From: Sporopachydermia quercuum
Taxonomy: Eukaryota; Ascomycota; Sporopachydermiomycetes; Sporopachydermiales; Sporopachydermiaceae
DNA: 64,000 nt
NCBI GenBank assembly: GCA_001599295.1
Contig: BCGN01000005.1
Coordinates: 682,001 to 746,000 of the forward strand
Direction of reading: 5' to 3'
The notes under the pieces were generated by a model. The model worked only from the letters and a program-made list of their open reading frames with translations. It did no database searches and was not told the origin of the DNA. Of this stretch, positions 10,906 to 22,388 are shown one piece after another. The first letter of the stretch is position 1. Each line of letters begins with the position of its first letter. The position numbers and the translations under genes are program-made.

Positions 10906-12178
10906 TTTCAGCTGGAACTAGTGGAATAAAGCAAAGGCAATAGTAAACAATTGCTAGAATGATTTCAATCCTATTGAAAGCAGAGTTACCCCCTAGTAGT
11001 ATCCAATAAACAGGATTTGCTGATTTGTTTCTTGAGCGCTCTAACTAGCTTTCTAACTGGATGTCTGGAAAGTGCTCCTTAACTTCTTCTGAAAGATATA
11101 TAGAACCACCTACTTAATGAGTAGAATGATATGGAAAATCTGCTACTAACAAACAGGAACAAAACTGACTAACCAAAGGGTGAGATATTATAACTATATG
11201 GGATCTAGATAACAACTTGTGTTTGCTATGAATCCAGAGAGCATAGGGCTAAGCTGTAATAACTAATGGCAGGTTTATGGAAAAGAAGCAACAACAGATA
11301 TCGATTAAGTGATTGATTGCTTAAGAATTTCTTTGATATTTATGTCTTCCCTTTTTGGGATGAGTAAAGAAGTTTCCTAATTAGGGGTATTGCATAAATA
11401 TGCATAGATCATGCATAACAATACATGAGGGTATTTGTTTGTGGAGAATGAAAGAAGGAAAAGTGAAATATTGATTGATAATGAGTAAAAGAATTGCTGA
11501 TATGATATATTGAGAAATTAAATGGATACTTGATTAGGATTGTAGCAACAATTGATGTAAGTACTCAATTATTCAGCTGTCTATGTATATGAAAGATAAT
11601 CCTTCGACATCGTCTTAAATGGTCAGAGAACCAACTAACTTCTCTGCTATGTTCATGATGGGGTCATTGACTTATTTATTAACTAAAGATGATTCAAATA
11701 TCTTTACAACTTAATAAAATTCTTATCAAGTAAACTTGGAATAAATATTTGCTATGTTTACTCATATTTTCTACATCCTTTCTCCATAAAGGCTTATCCA
11801 AAAAATACCAATAGTGTCCTAATTTGTCACGTGAACTTTATTGTCCCAATACTCTTACTCTCATTCTACTCGGACAGTTTAATGATTTTCACCTGTCTCC
11901 GGACAAAATGGTATCAGGTTTTCTCCCAATTCACGGTCATCAACCACTATTAGGATGATATTCAACTGTTATGTCTGGATGTATGTATATACGTTATCTC
12001 AGTTCTACCTCAACTAATAGATTACTAGCAAAAAGGTCTGATTATATACAATTTCCTATCTTTCGATTAACACTAGTGTAATCAGATAAAATTAACCAGC
12101 CGAAGCAGATCAATTCATTAAACGGCTCAAACGTTATCCTTTAGCATTTCCCACTGTTCATTTAACTAGTTTTTCATC
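10906..12178. other. CHS1-SCO1 divergent promoter region
   Basis: 1273 bp shared upstream region. It holds a GTCACGTG site (11826-11833, listed) and a TGCATA-rich patch where TATGCAT (11399-11405) and ATGCATA (11411-11417) form an inverted repeat with a 5-nt spacer. No ORF or RNA gene seen. Confidence 0.6.
11826..11834. promoter_or_regulatory. Cbf1-type E-box upstream of SCO1
   Basis: GTCACGTGA fits the Cbf1 consensus RTCACRTG and lies about 345 bp upstream of the SCO1 ATG. Cbf1 is linked to respiratory and sulfur genes in yeasts. The functional link is inference from one motif. Confidence 0.45.
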
Positions 12179-13123
12179 ATGTGGAGAAGCTTATGTAGAA
12201 GCAACTCATGGAAGCCTATTGCTTCAAGAACTACGAGAATCGATTTGGCTGCCAAAAGACATATTAGTTCTTCTCCTTATTTGATGGATAACAAAAGCAA
12301 GATCCCTGAAGAAGAGAGGAAAAAGGCACTGGAAACGGAACCATTCCATTTTGACGAAAATAAACCAAGAAAGCCTCTAAAGAGAGTTGCTATTGGTGGT
12401 ACTGGTACTGAGAGCGGAACATATAAAAAATTTCCTGCAATCGAAGTTTTGAGCTGGAAATCTGGTTTACTGTTTTTACTTGTTGGTGGTGGTGCTACTT
12501 GGTTCTTCAATCGTGAAAAGAGAAGATTAGAAGTTCAAAGAGAAGCTGAAGCAAATAGAGGTTATGGTAAACCTTTAATTGGAGGTCTATTCAATCTTAT
12601 TGATGATAATGGACAGCCTTTCACTGAAAAGAATTTATTAGGAAAGTTCTCATTATTATATTTTGGTTTCAGCAGATGTCCTGATATTTGTCCTGATGAG
12701 TTAGATAAGTTGACAATTATTCTTGATCAATTAAAAGCTAAAGGAGTAGAAATCCAACCTATTTTCATAACTTGTGATCCTGCCAGAGATTCACCTGAAG
12801 TTTTGAAAGACTATCTCAGTGATTTTCATAAGGATATCATTGGATTAACAGGTGACTACGAAGAGATTAAAAACGTTTGCAAAAAGTATAGAGTGTACTT
12901 TTCAACTCCCAAGGATGTGAAGCCAGGACAAGATTACTTAGTTGATCACTCTATCTTCTTTTATTTGATGGATCCTGAAGGTGAATTTATTGATGTTTTA
13001 GGACGACAGTATGAAGCAGATGGTGCTGCTGCTAAGATATTGGAACATATTGATGCTTATGTTCCTAAAGCTGAACGTGAAAAACGTGAGCAATCTTGGT
13101 TAGGTAAAGCTTTGGGATTTTAA
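12179..13123 (+). CDS. SCO1: mitochondrial copper chaperone Sco1/Sco2
   Basis: 314 residues. A basic, Ser/Arg-rich presequence (MWRSLCRS...) is followed by one membrane helix near 94-112 (LLFLLVGGGATWFF) and a thioredoxin-like intermembrane-space domain. The copper ligands are the two cysteines of CPDIC (near 167-171) and the histidine in VDHS (near 255). Sco proteins hand copper to the CuA site of cytochrome oxidase subunit Cox2. It is convergent with OLA1; in S. cerevisiae the SCO2-OLA1 pair has the same arrangement (recalled), so this probably represents the ancestral SCO locus. Whether a second SCO gene exists elsewhere cannot be seen here. Confidence 0.93.
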   Translation: MWRSLCRSNSWKPIASRTTRIDLAAKRHISSSPYLMDNKSKIPEEERKKALETEPFHFDENKPRKPLKRVAIGGTGTESGTYKKFPAIEVLSWKSGLLFLLVGGGATWFFNREKRRLEVQREAEANRGYGKPLIGGLFNLIDDNGQPFTEKNLLGKFSLLYFGFSRCPDICPDELDKLTIILDQLKAKGVEIQPIFITCDPARDSPEVLKDYLSDFHKDIIGLTGDYEEIKNVCKKYRVYFSTPKDVKPGQDYLVDHSIFFYLMDPEGEFIDVLGRQYEADGAAAKILEHIDAYVPKAEREKREQSWLGKALGF

Positions 13124-13406
13124 AAGAATGTCTGGTTTAGCCATCTAAAAACTGGAATTAGATTGTTGACTGACTTGTAAATAGTGTAAATAAATTCGAA
13201 TTTTAATGAATTTAAAGTAAGAAACTAAATCTATTGAGTAAATGGCTAAGTATTGTTGAATTTCCGTACCTTCTTAATGCATCAAAGTTTCTTACACTAC
13301 ATAGCCATAATGGTCTCTAACCTGATGTACATTAAACTGTCAAATACAATCTTGAGGGATTGGACATAATTATTAGCTATATAATAAGAATGATCAATCG
13401 CTTGAA

Positions 13407-14921
13407 CTAATTCTTACCAGCACCAGCACGGAAGTAAATGACATCACCATCTTCAACAACATAATCCTTACCCTTCATTTGGAGTTTACCTGCAGCTTTA
13501 ACACTTGCTTCATCCTTATATTGGATCAAATCATCATACTTGGTGACTTGGGCCAAAATAAAAGTATTCATCAAATCAGTGTGAATGACACCGGCAGCTT
13601 GAGGAGCTTTGGTTCCTTTTCTAATAGTCCACTCTCTTACTTCATCAGGACCACTTGTGAAGAAAGAAATAAGATTAAGAGTTTGTCTCATAGCCAGGAT
13701 GATCTTAGGTAAAGCACTTTGAACTCCTAACGTCTTCAATTCTTCTTCTCTTTCTTCGTCACTTTCCATATGAGATAATCGTTCCTCTAAACAAACGGAA
13801 AAAGGAATAATTAAATCACCAGGCGAGTTTTCATCAACCCACTGTTTGATAGAAAGAAGGTGCTTGTTCTTCTTTCTGATATAATCCTTTTCAGATAGAT
13901 TGATCAAGTATATACTTGATTTGGCAGTTAAAAGAAGCATGGAATTGATGACCTCAACTTCTTTAGGAGTCCATGTTTGATTAGCAACTCTCTTGCCACT
14001 TTTCAATAATTCGATAATTTTATTGACAGTTGCAGCTTCTTCCTTCTTGGTCTTGACTTCTAGTGATTGACCACCTCGTTTCACAATCTTTTCAACACCT
14101 TCCAAATGTTTTTCGGCAAATTCGATATCTTTCAATCTCAATTCTTCGTTAATGATTTCCAAATCTCTGACAGGGTTGACATCACCTTCAATATGGATGA
14201 TCTCTGCATCATCGAAACATCTGACAACTTGGAAAATAGCATCGACAGCTCTGATGTTGGACAAAAAAGCATTACCTAAACCTTCACCTTTGGAAGCACC
14301 TTTCGTTAGACCAGCAATATCGAAAACAGTGATATAAGCAGGAACCTTGGATGCTGGCTTGTACATTTCACATAACTTGTCAAATCTTGGTGACGGAACA
14401 ATAACCCTTGCTTCTTCAGGTTCAATAGTTGCAAATGGATAATTTGCTGGCTGAAGTGAATGAAGTTAGTATTATCTTCGATGATTAATTTACTACAATT
14501 TTTTTAACTTTGAAAGTAGTCAAATGGTGTGTCAAATTCAACATGGAAACAAATATCACTTACATTACCTAAAGGACATCTTGTGATAGCTTGGAAAAAG
14601 GTGGATTTACCTACATTGGCTAAACCAACAATACCGGACTATTCATTCGTTAGTAAATGTATCAAAAAAACTCTTTAGCGCTTTCACTACTTGAGTTTAT
14701 CTTTAACTAAGCTGTTTGATTGAACATTATTTTTCTAACAATAAATTGATACATGAGATTATAATAGAATCAGATGTTACTCAATTCATATTCCAGTGAG
14801 AGAGAAGTTCCTTTTCAATTCAATCAAGTATCAATAATCCCACCAATAATCATACCTTTAAATTATTACCTGGTCTTCCTAAAAGGACCTTCTTTTCTTC
14901 AACTTGCTTCTTAGGTGGCAT
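13407..14921 (-). CDS. OLA1: Obg-like ATPase 1, three exons
   Basis: The coding sequence is split: exon 1 14856-14921, exon 2 14564-14638, exon 3 13407-14450, giving 394 residues, the length I recall for S. cerevisiae OLA1 (YBR025C). Introns 14639-14855 (GTATGA...AG) and 14451-14563 (GTAAGT...AG) each carry a perfect TACTAAC (14649-14655 and 14465-14471). Exon 1 encodes MPPKKQVEEKKVLLGRPG. Exon 2 holds the P-loop GLANVGKST, exon 3 the DIAGLTKGAS switch and NLSE, which replaces the usual NKxD and explains the ATP preference of this GTPase-fold family. A TGS domain ends the protein. Ola1 is a conserved cytosolic, translation-linked ATPase. Phases are 0/0, and the junctions restore the near-invariant family sequence. 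Confidence 0.97.
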
Positions 14922-15898
14922 TTTGATCAATTCAGTTGTCTAAGTGTCTAGTGTCTTAACAGTTGCTTGATTAAAAATAATACTGGTGGTACTGACTATA
15001 TTCTCCCTTAGCTTCAACCAAAATTATAACAGGTATACCGATCAGAATTTCCTTGCAATTCCCAATCAGCTGGCTACACGATCGTTGATCACACAACTAA
15101 GTCACATAATCAATAATACAGATATCGTCCTGTTCATATTTTGTCTGATCCATGCTGCTCATCCTTCTATTTTCACTATTTGATTTTTCATAATGTCAAT
15201 AGCAACAGCGTAATTAGCATCCTGTTTTGGTATTTTTCATACTGTGGATTGCTTGCCTTGTAAATTGAGACGTTATGTTGGAATAATAAATTACGGAAAT
15301 GATAAGAAGAATCAAATATGGCTTGAAACATATCGGAAATTATCTTACTTAAAAGGGAGAGGTGAGGTGAATGAAGAGATAAATGGATTAAAGGGAAAGA
15401 CAATTAACAAGGAGGTTCTTTTGAACCTGAATTAAGTATAATGATGAGTGTTTAGACTGTTGCTTTTTTGTCGTGAATTTTTGTGAAATGGCCAAGAACT
15501 ATATGCGTATGTATGGAAAGAAAAGAACAAGAATGTCCTGAAAGGTAATTGCTAAATCAATGTTGAACTTCAAGTTGTCCATAAATAGTTATGCGTATGC
15601 ATATTGTCAACTATTTGATTCAATACCGAACTGCTTATGTGGTGATAATGAACCTGCTTCGTAGTATTCAGACTTGTAGTCAAAGTTGAGCGTTGTTCTC
15701 CCCGCTAAACTTTCAAATCAACTATATGGAACGTCATCTTTCCTGAATATCTGCATAATGCATTGGTAAACCTTTTTGCTAAAATGCTACTCAAGGTATA
15801 TTATTTTACGTTCTTATTAAGCGTCATAATGTTGACTTCTAATTGAGATGCTTACACTACCAATTTTTCTTATTTATTGGCTTTTATCTGCTTTTATC
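14922..15898. other. OLA1 upstream / CUS2 downstream gap
   Basis: 977 bp with only short overlapping frames on both strands, none with a recognisable domain. The word TATGCGTATG occurs twice (about 15502 and 15591). It should contain the OLA1 promoter. Confidence 0.55.
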
Positions 15899-16999
15899 CT
15901 AACCGGCCTTCTCTAACCAATCGCCAAACTCGTTCAGTCTTTCTTCTTCAGTTTTTCCTCCGGCGGCATCGTCTTTCGTCATTAAATTTTTCTTCCTATA
16001 TCTCACATTCCCACTATACAACAATGCCTCAAGCTGGTGTCCGTCAAAATATCTCCCATTCATTGCTTGTACACATCTAATGGCATCTTCCTTCTTTGCA
16101 AATTTCACACTAGCTATACCTTCTGGCTCAAGATCATAAATGACAACTTTACTCACTGGTCCAATTTCTTCACATCCTTCTAAAATGTCTAATTTTATAT
16201 CTTCCTCAAGCTCTGGGTCATCAGAAAGGTCGTCCTTGTTGAACATGTGCTTCAAAATAACCACTTTTTCCCATCGCTTTGGCACTTCTTTGATTTCTTC
16301 TTCATCGTCATCCCATTCTTCTAACTTCTTGTTCAGTTTGGTATATCTTTTTTGCAGTTTCTTTTTTTCTGCCTCGTTCAAGCTTTTAACCTCCCGCGAG
16401 TTTTTATCGTTTCTGGTATTGAACTCGGCTTTTTGAACTGAGATTGGTCGAGAATCACCATCGCGTATGGATACACCATCCATCATATTTATTGCCAGAA
16501 CAACGCTTTCCTCTTTGAAATAAACTATCAAAGCGTCACCTTTGTTTTCTCCATTTGCATCTTTATATAGTTTTATTTTCTTTCTACCAGCGATGAGGTC
16601 TTCAGTTATCACTCCATACTGACTAAATATGCTGTCCAACTCTTCCTCCGTAATGTCATTCGGTAGATTGGCAATATAAATAGCTGAGTTTCTGGGTTTT
16701 TTAGCTGAGGGCTCTGATTTTTTACTTGGCTCGTTTTTCCTTTTACTTTTCAGGCATTGTTCATCATTCTGTGGTTTTGCTCCTTCTTCGGTAGTTTTCT
16801 CCGCAAATCGTGTATGGTATATCTCTTGCTGCTTTCTTACATCTTCCTCGTCTATCACTGGTAGCCATTGTTTGACAGACTCTATAAATTCAAACTCTTC
16901 ACCTGTTTCTGAATTTTCAAATAACCATTTGCCAGTTATTAGGCTTACATAAAATCGTTGATCTTTCTCTATTTCTTCAATCGATGTAGGAAGATCCAT
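15899..16999 (-). CDS. CUS2: U2 snRNP-associated RRM protein Cus2 / Tat-SF1
   Basis: 366 residues from the ATG at 16999 (MDLPTSIEEIEKD); the frame stays open a few codons upstream but without another ATG. An N-terminal WLF/WLP-type segment (about 25-50) precedes RRM1 (about 107-190, core IYIANLPNDI). A Lys/Glu-rich linker and RRM2 (about 265-345, UHM-like, GIASVKFAKKEDA) follow. Cus2 helps U2 snRNA fold and gates Prp5-dependent U2 addition to the branch site, binding Hsh155 (SF3b1). CUS2, SEC21 and CAF40 stand in the same order and direction as YNL286W-YNL287W-YNL288W (recalled), which supports the assignment. Confidence 0.92.
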   Translation of the reverse strand: MDLPTSIEEIEKDQRFYVSLITGKWLFENSETGEEFEFIESVKQWLPVIDEEDVRKQQEIYHTRFAEKTTEEGAKPQNDEQCLKSKRKNEPSKKSEPSAKKPRNSAIYIANLPNDITEEELDSIFSQYGVITEDLIAGRKKIKLYKDANGENKGDALIVYFKEESVVLAINMMDGVSIRDGDSRPISVQKAEFNTRNDKNSREVKSLNEAEKKKLQKRYTKLNKKLEEWDDDEEEIKEVPKRWEKVVILKHMFNKDDLSDDPELEEDIKLDILEGCEEIGPVSKVVIYDLEPEGIASVKFAKKEDAIRCVQAMNGRYFDGHQLEALLYSGNVRYRKKNLMTKDDAAGGKTEEERLNEFGDWLEKAG

Positions 17000-17563
17000 T
17001 GTATACAATCAAACCTCCAAGGAGTGATTCTTTCTCTTGTTGCAATGATTCAATTCAACTGACAGCAAATATGATGTTTACTTTAACTAACTTAACCAGA
17101 ACTCGATATCCTATATATTATTATTAATTAAACCAGTTGATTAAAAAAGTAGTTGCAAATGTAATTGATTGTCCTCTGATATCCCTATAGCAATTGATTC
17201 TTATCCATTGTTGATTAGGTGATGGAAAATAGGTGGAGGAGAAAAATTAGCACTATTAAGTGGTTATGTAATCAATAAAAAGATGAATAGCGGAAATTTC
17301 TTACTACTTTAAACCAGACAGTAAGGAAGAACAATTAGTGATATTAGAACCCATTTGCAGGAAAGAATAAAAACTTTGAATGAGATGGTAATTCATGGAG
17401 GGTATAAAATATAATCTACAACAGGAAACATGTGTGACTAGTTATACAATAACAATCTTATTGAATATATACCCTTTCAGTTATCTCTTACAAAACAACT
17501 TTTGCAATGAACTCCTTCCATAACCACACACACACACATCACCAATTTTGATTCGAAGCCTTC
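17000..17563. other. CUS2 upstream / SEC21 downstream gap
   Basis: 564 bp with no ORF of note. A short (CA)n run lies at about 17525-17538 in the probable SEC21 3' UTR. Confidence 0.55.
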
Positions 17564-20320
17564 TTATGCAAGGCATTCTGCAACTGCTTCAGCAATTTCA
17601 GCATCTGGCGATCTAACTGTCAAACGCAAAGTAACACCGTTCTTGGAAGAAAAGGCCATTTGAACTAAAGCTGCAACTCGTTCACCTGATAGAGTTTTAC
17701 CAAATAATTTCAGCTTATGGCTGGAAGCAGATGATGGAATTTGAGTTCCATCTAATGGGCTCATGGATAATAAATCCACAATTTGAGTTATACCTTCAGC
17801 AATTGATTCTAATGATGGTAAATTATACGTTTCAACGGCTTCCTTTGCTCCAGCTAGTTCATCCCAAGTGTAATCAAAATTGCCAATAAATGAAGAATTG
17901 ATGAAATCTCCTGGAGTGATATCAAAATCTTCAACCTGGTATTCATCCTCATATCCTTCTCCTTCAGGTTCGTTTGTTGAAGGATCAATTTCTCTAGATG
18001 TATAGGTCATCACATTACTGAAAGATCCAAGAGAGTATCCTTCTGGTTTCTTGAAAGATACGTAAACAATTCCTGACTCGCTAGGTGATAAGATATCTAT
18101 GGGAATGATAAATTCTTCAGTGTAATCATCTGCTTGGGGACCTGAGACAACTGAGACATCGCCTAGTACGGTATCTTCCAATGTGTTTAGTATGTTGAAT
18201 TGTAGTACTAGATGATCTTCAAAGATATGTTTGACAACACTAACAACAAATTCAGTCTCCTTCTCTGTTAACTCAACAGGATTAGATGAATGTAAGATTT
18301 TTCCGTAATCATCGAATTGAGAAATTGAGGCAATTTCGTTTGCATATTGTTGTTGGGCCAAGTTATGTTTAACAGATTGTTCCAGTAACGTATTTGTAGC
18401 TCTATCACTATCTCTAGCAGGTTTATCTTCCACTTCAGTAGATTTGATTTTAGATTGGAACTTTTGAAGTTTAGCTTCTTCACTTGTAATCAAAGGAACT
18501 TCATGGATATCAAATGGTTCAACAAAGCTGGCTTTATCACCAGAAACATAAATTGCCAGTTTATGTTCAAGAATAGGTAAAGAGTATTTGGCTTCAGGAG
18601 TAAGGAATCGTTTGGCGTCAGTCTTGTCCCCATCTGAGATCAGGGATAGACACAATGAAGCTCTATCTCTTACTTCATCATCCTCGTCATCTAAACATCT
18701 CTTCAACAAGGTGATAACGGAAGTCTCAATTGATTTATTGCCAAAAAGCGCGAATTTAGAAAGGGCAATAACTGCAGCCGATCTAACAATGGCATTTTCC
18801 AATACAACACGATTGTAGATATGTCTGATATATAATGTGGGTTTTGTTGTGTTTGGGCCTTCATCGCCTAACAAGTGCAATACTCTTACAGCTAGTTCAG
18901 TGTACTCACAGTCTTCAATGAATTCACATAAATGACCCAGTGCTTTGTCTCGCGAATCAGGAACATACTTAATCATATCAAATAAGGACTCAACAACAGC
19001 ATTCTTGAAATTATAGCCACCTTCGTTTCTCAAAGCACTTGAAAAGAAGTTCAACATGAGAGCGTGTTTAGCAGGGAATTTAAGAGCTAGTGCTCTAATG
19101 GCATCCACGACAATAATCTTGAATTCATCTGAGATATCATTCATGAATCCAGATATTTGTTTCATTAATCTATCAACACTAGCTTCATTACCTGTTTTGA
19201 GTAAAGTAGTAATAGCGTAAGTGGAGATTGATCGGTTTGAATCGTTAATTAAACTTTCTAAATCAATATTGCAGATTGCAACTTCCTGGGGGTGGTTCAT
19301 AGCAAATTTGTTGAGCATTCTAACAGCTGAAAACCGGGAAACTGTTCTTGGTGATGATAAGAACAGTTTAAGCAAATCAATAGCTTGTGCAATATGTTCA
19401 GGGTTCAAGTGCTTGAGCTCCAATAAAGATTTTGCTGCTTCAAGGTTAACCATGTCAGACTTATGCTTAAGGTAGAACAATAAGTAAGGTATTAATCTTG
19501 GAGCTAAACTTGGATCCTCATTGATTATGTTTGCAACGAATCTGATTAAAAGAACAATTGCATTGGAACACATCAGCTTGGTTCTAGTTGGTAATAAAGA
19601 GAAATCGCTACCAGAAGATGCTTCAAAACATTGTTGGATCATTTTCATCAAAGCCATTTTATCGTGGTTTCGTATCACATACAACAAGCCTAAAGCATGA
19701 TACTGTGTCATTGAAGTAGATGCTAATTTGTATGAGGAGTTAGCTAAATGGGCTGGGAATGGTTTATACAACAAAACATTTTCCTGAATTTCGTTACCCC
19801 ATCTTCTAACAATATCTTTTGCAATAGGAACTAAATGATAAGAGGATACTAATGCAGCAGATGAAATACTAGGATACTTATCTACAATGCAGTTTTTCAT
19901 CAATCTTTCAATACCATGAACAGTAGATGCATCAATAACCCTTGACAGTGTACGAATAGCGTTTGGTTTGTAAATAATCTCACTGGAAATCTGAATATCT
20001 CTCATGATCGACGATGTCACCATTAAAACATCTTGGGCTGTTCCTGAAAGTTCTTTAATAGCCAAATATACCATTTGTCTTAATCCATTGTCCTTATGTT
20101 GGAAAAGCTTGGAAATACTGAAAAACAAAGTGGTTGATTCAGATGGAGGGAACACCTCACCGATATCCAACAAATGTAGCAACTTCGCCAACAAAATCCG
20201 ACATCTTTTTGCTTGAACAGGAACTGCATTGAACCCTGATAAACAGTCTTGAAAGACGGTCATCTTGTCCAAAGAGCCCGACTCGATGTCCTCATTCTTC
20301 TTATAAGTAAGCGCTGACAT
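17564..20320 (-). CDS. SEC21: coatomer (COPI) gamma subunit
   Basis: 918 residues, close to the usual gamma-COP length. Residues 1-540 are the adaptin-like HEAT trunk (for example LLELKHLNPEHIAQ, AVRMLNKFAMNHP). A linker of about 60 residues leads to the C-terminal appendage (about 650-918), a beta-sandwich plus platform domain that ends in VRSPDAEIAEAVAECLA. Gamma-COP is a core COPI coat subunit that binds Arf1 and cargo for Golgi-to-ER retrograde transport. It is the middle gene of the conserved CUS2-SEC21-CAF40 trio and is a single exon. Confidence 0.96.
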   Translation of the reverse strand: MSALTYKKNEDIESGSLDKMTVFQDCLSGFNAVPVQAKRCRILLAKLLHLLDIGEVFPPSESTTLFFSISKLFQHKDNGLRQMVYLAIKELSGTAQDVLMVTSSIMRDIQISSEIIYKPNAIRTLSRVIDASTVHGIERLMKNCIVDKYPSISSAALVSSYHLVPIAKDIVRRWGNEIQENVLLYKPFPAHLANSSYKLASTSMTQYHALGLLYVIRNHDKMALMKMIQQCFEASSGSDFSLLPTRTKLMCSNAIVLLIRFVANIINEDPSLAPRLIPYLLFYLKHKSDMVNLEAAKSLLELKHLNPEHIAQAIDLLKLFLSSPRTVSRFSAVRMLNKFAMNHPQEVAICNIDLESLINDSNRSISTYAITTLLKTGNEASVDRLMKQISGFMNDISDEFKIIVVDAIRALALKFPAKHALMLNFFSSALRNEGGYNFKNAVVESLFDMIKYVPDSRDKALGHLCEFIEDCEYTELAVRVLHLLGDEGPNTTKPTLYIRHIYNRVVLENAIVRSAAVIALSKFALFGNKSIETSVITLLKRCLDDEDDEVRDRASLCLSLISDGDKTDAKRFLTPEAKYSLPILEHKLAIYVSGDKASFVEPFDIHEVPLITSEEAKLQKFQSKIKSTEVEDKPARDSDRATNTLLEQSVKHNLAQQQYANEIASISQFDDYGKILHSSNPVELTEKETEFVVSVVKHIFEDHLVLQFNILNTLEDTVLGDVSVVSGPQADDYTEEFIIPIDILSPSESGIVYVSFKKPEGYSLGSFSNVMTYTSREIDPSTNEPEGEGYEDEYQVEDFDITPGDFINSSFIGNFDYTWDELAGAKEAVETYNLPSLESIAEGITQIVDLLSMSPLDGTQIPSSASSHKLKLFGKTLSGERVAALVQMAFSSKNGVTLRLTVRSPDAEIAEAVAECLA

Positions 20321-21194
20321 CTTGATAACAAACTCAAGTCTTCGTCGAATTAATCAAGTAATTAAACAATCTGCTAATCAATCAAAGGACAGTTTACCAC
20401 TTCAGCACTTTTAGTTGAAATTCCATTAAATGGCCTTTTGTTCTTGATTGAAGATTCTATTCACCAATCAAATACTCGAACCATGAATGTCGCTGTGTAT
20501 TGATGATCCCCTGTTTCTTCACCAAACAAGTTAGTTGAAAAAGCCTCCTTACTGAATTCTTATCTTTTTCAGTATTATACAGGAATTTCTACTAGTACAC
20601 CAACATTTGCTGATTTCTATCCTCTGATAGATTCCTTATAAGTGCTTCAACCGTACCGTGTTAACACTTCCATCTCACTACAAATCAATTGCTATGAGGT
20701 ATCCACTACAACGGGACCGACACACAGACATACAGAACGCGACACATACAGAGAATTGAACAACGAGACGGTAATTTGTCCGGGTAACAGGGGGTTATGG
20801 TAGACTTCCACTGCTTTGTAATGTTCTGAGTTTTTGGGGGGTATATGAGTGATTATTTAAGATGAGTTTCTGGAGGTGGGAGTTCGCGAGACCAGAAATT
20901 TAAGAAGAGAAGTGAAACCGAAGTGAAAATATATTAGTAGAGTGAGTATTCAACAGAAATACAACGTATTAATACAGGTTTGACTTAAATCAAGATAGTT
21001 ATATATCTTCTTCCAACGATAACAATAAGTCACTGTCCGGATTGGAACCAAGATTGTATATAGGTAAAGATGAATATATGTATAATAAGAGAATAAAGTC
21101 ATCACGGTATCATAGTTGGTATGAAAATCATAAATACAGGCTGTAACAGTAAGGTTGAAGAGAATTTACCGATGGGAATTCACGTAATTCAAAG
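20321..21194. other. SEC21 upstream / CAF40 downstream gap
   Basis: 874 bp without a credible ORF. It should hold the SEC21 promoter. A C/D-box-like pairing (TTGATGA near 20498, CTGA near 20549) lacks a terminal stem and was rejected. Confidence 0.5.
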
Positions 21195-22388
21195 CTAACC
21201 TTCAGACAAATGTACTAAAAGTTGAGCTAAACATCTTCTTGTAGCTTCATCATCTCGTAATACAGCACTGAAAGTTCCATCGCGTAAAGGTTCTGGTAAG
21301 TACTGACGTAAAGCCTTTCGGGCCTCCACATTATCACTAAGTCTTAGGTAACATCTAACCACATGTTTCAACAATCTAGCTGTTTGTTGAGATACCAGTT
21401 GTTTAACCATATTGGATAATACATTAGCAACTGCGGAAAATCTTTCATATGTTTGGCATACATAGCTGAGTCCAGCGTCGTCCATTAAAACTTTTTGAAC
21501 AATGAAAATAGCAACTGTTTTGGATAATTCTGAACTCGATTCCATTATTCTAAGACATAAGGGGATAATTTCTGTAGTTAGCAAGAAGTTGATTACTTCT
21601 GGAGAGTCATTCTTCACCAATGCTCCAATCACCCCTAAAGATGTCAATCGCAAATACTCAAAAGGACGCGATTTCGAATTGGTATTCAAGAAGGGATACA
21701 AAAATAAAGGCATATATGCGCTTAAAAATAATCCTCTGGTTTCATTATGTGAGGCCACGCATTGCATCAGAGCTAAAGCATTGCATACTCGATTGCTGGC
21801 TGAAGAGCTAAGATTTGGTGGACTCAGATACGGATAAACACTGATGATTTCCTCCACTAAAGCAGTCATTACACCAAAAGAGTGCCATAAAATTAATGCT
21901 AAGTCGTCGTATTGTTCGCGCTTTTTTCCTAATTCTAATAAAGCTTGTTCTCTGTTAGGACCATAAGCGAGCTCAACAATCCATGCATATACTTTTTCAT
22001 CATCCAGAGACTTGGTTCCTGTAGGTAGGTTTGAGCCTTGATTGGAAATGTTAGCTGAATTAGCAATAGATGTTGGCATCTGTATAGGAGTATTTCCCTT
22101 ATTTGGAACAGGCAAGCTACCAGGAGGCATTTGGTTTGATCGTTGCATTTGGCTCAATGGTTTCCCGCTGTTCATCATTACATTCCCTGTCATTTTAGGA
22201 GGTGCTGTGAATTGAGGTCCCTGTAATCCTGGTCCTTGAGGTCCTTGAGGTCCTTGTGATGATTGAACCGGTGGCATCATTGATCCTGGTGTATTTTGTA
22301 AAGGCATTGGCCCTGCCCCGGGTTGTCCAAAGTTATTGAGCATCTGAGGCCTTGGGATGTTCTGTTGAAATGGTTCATTGTGATACAT
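21195..22388 (-). CDS. CAF40: CCR4-NOT subunit Caf40 (Rcd1/CNOT9)
   Basis: 397 residues. Residues 1-125 are Pro/Gln/Asn/Met-rich and disordered, with a short GPQGPQGP stretch. Residues about 130-392 form the Rcd1/CNOT9 armadillo-repeat domain, with hallmark strings [22 protein letters not shown], here starting near residue 132, and [19 protein letters not shown]9 docks on Not1 and binds Trp-containing partners that recruit the deadenylase to mRNAs. It is upstream of SEC21 on the same strand, as in S. cerevisiae (recalled). A 4.6 kb gap separates it from PHO89. Confidence 0.95.
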   Translation of the reverse strand: MYHNEPFQQNIPRPQMLNNFGQPGAGPMPLQNTPGSMMPPVQSSQGPQGPQGPGLQGPQFTAPPKMTGNVMMNSGKPLSQMQRSNQMPPGSLPVPNKGNTPIQMPTSIANSANISNQGSNLPTGTKSLDDEKVYAWIVELAYGPNREQALLELGKKREQYDDLALILWHSFGVMTALVEEIISVYPYLSPPNLSSSASNRVCNALALMQCVASHNETRGLFLSAYMPLFLYPFLNTNSKSRPFEYLRLTSLGVIGALVKNDSPEVINFLLTTEIIPLCLRIMESSSELSKTVAIFIVQKVLMDDAGLSYVCQTYERFSAVANVLSNMVKQLVSQQTARLLKHVVRCYLRLSDNVEARKALRQYLPEPLRDGTFSAVLRDDEATRRCLAQLLVHLSEG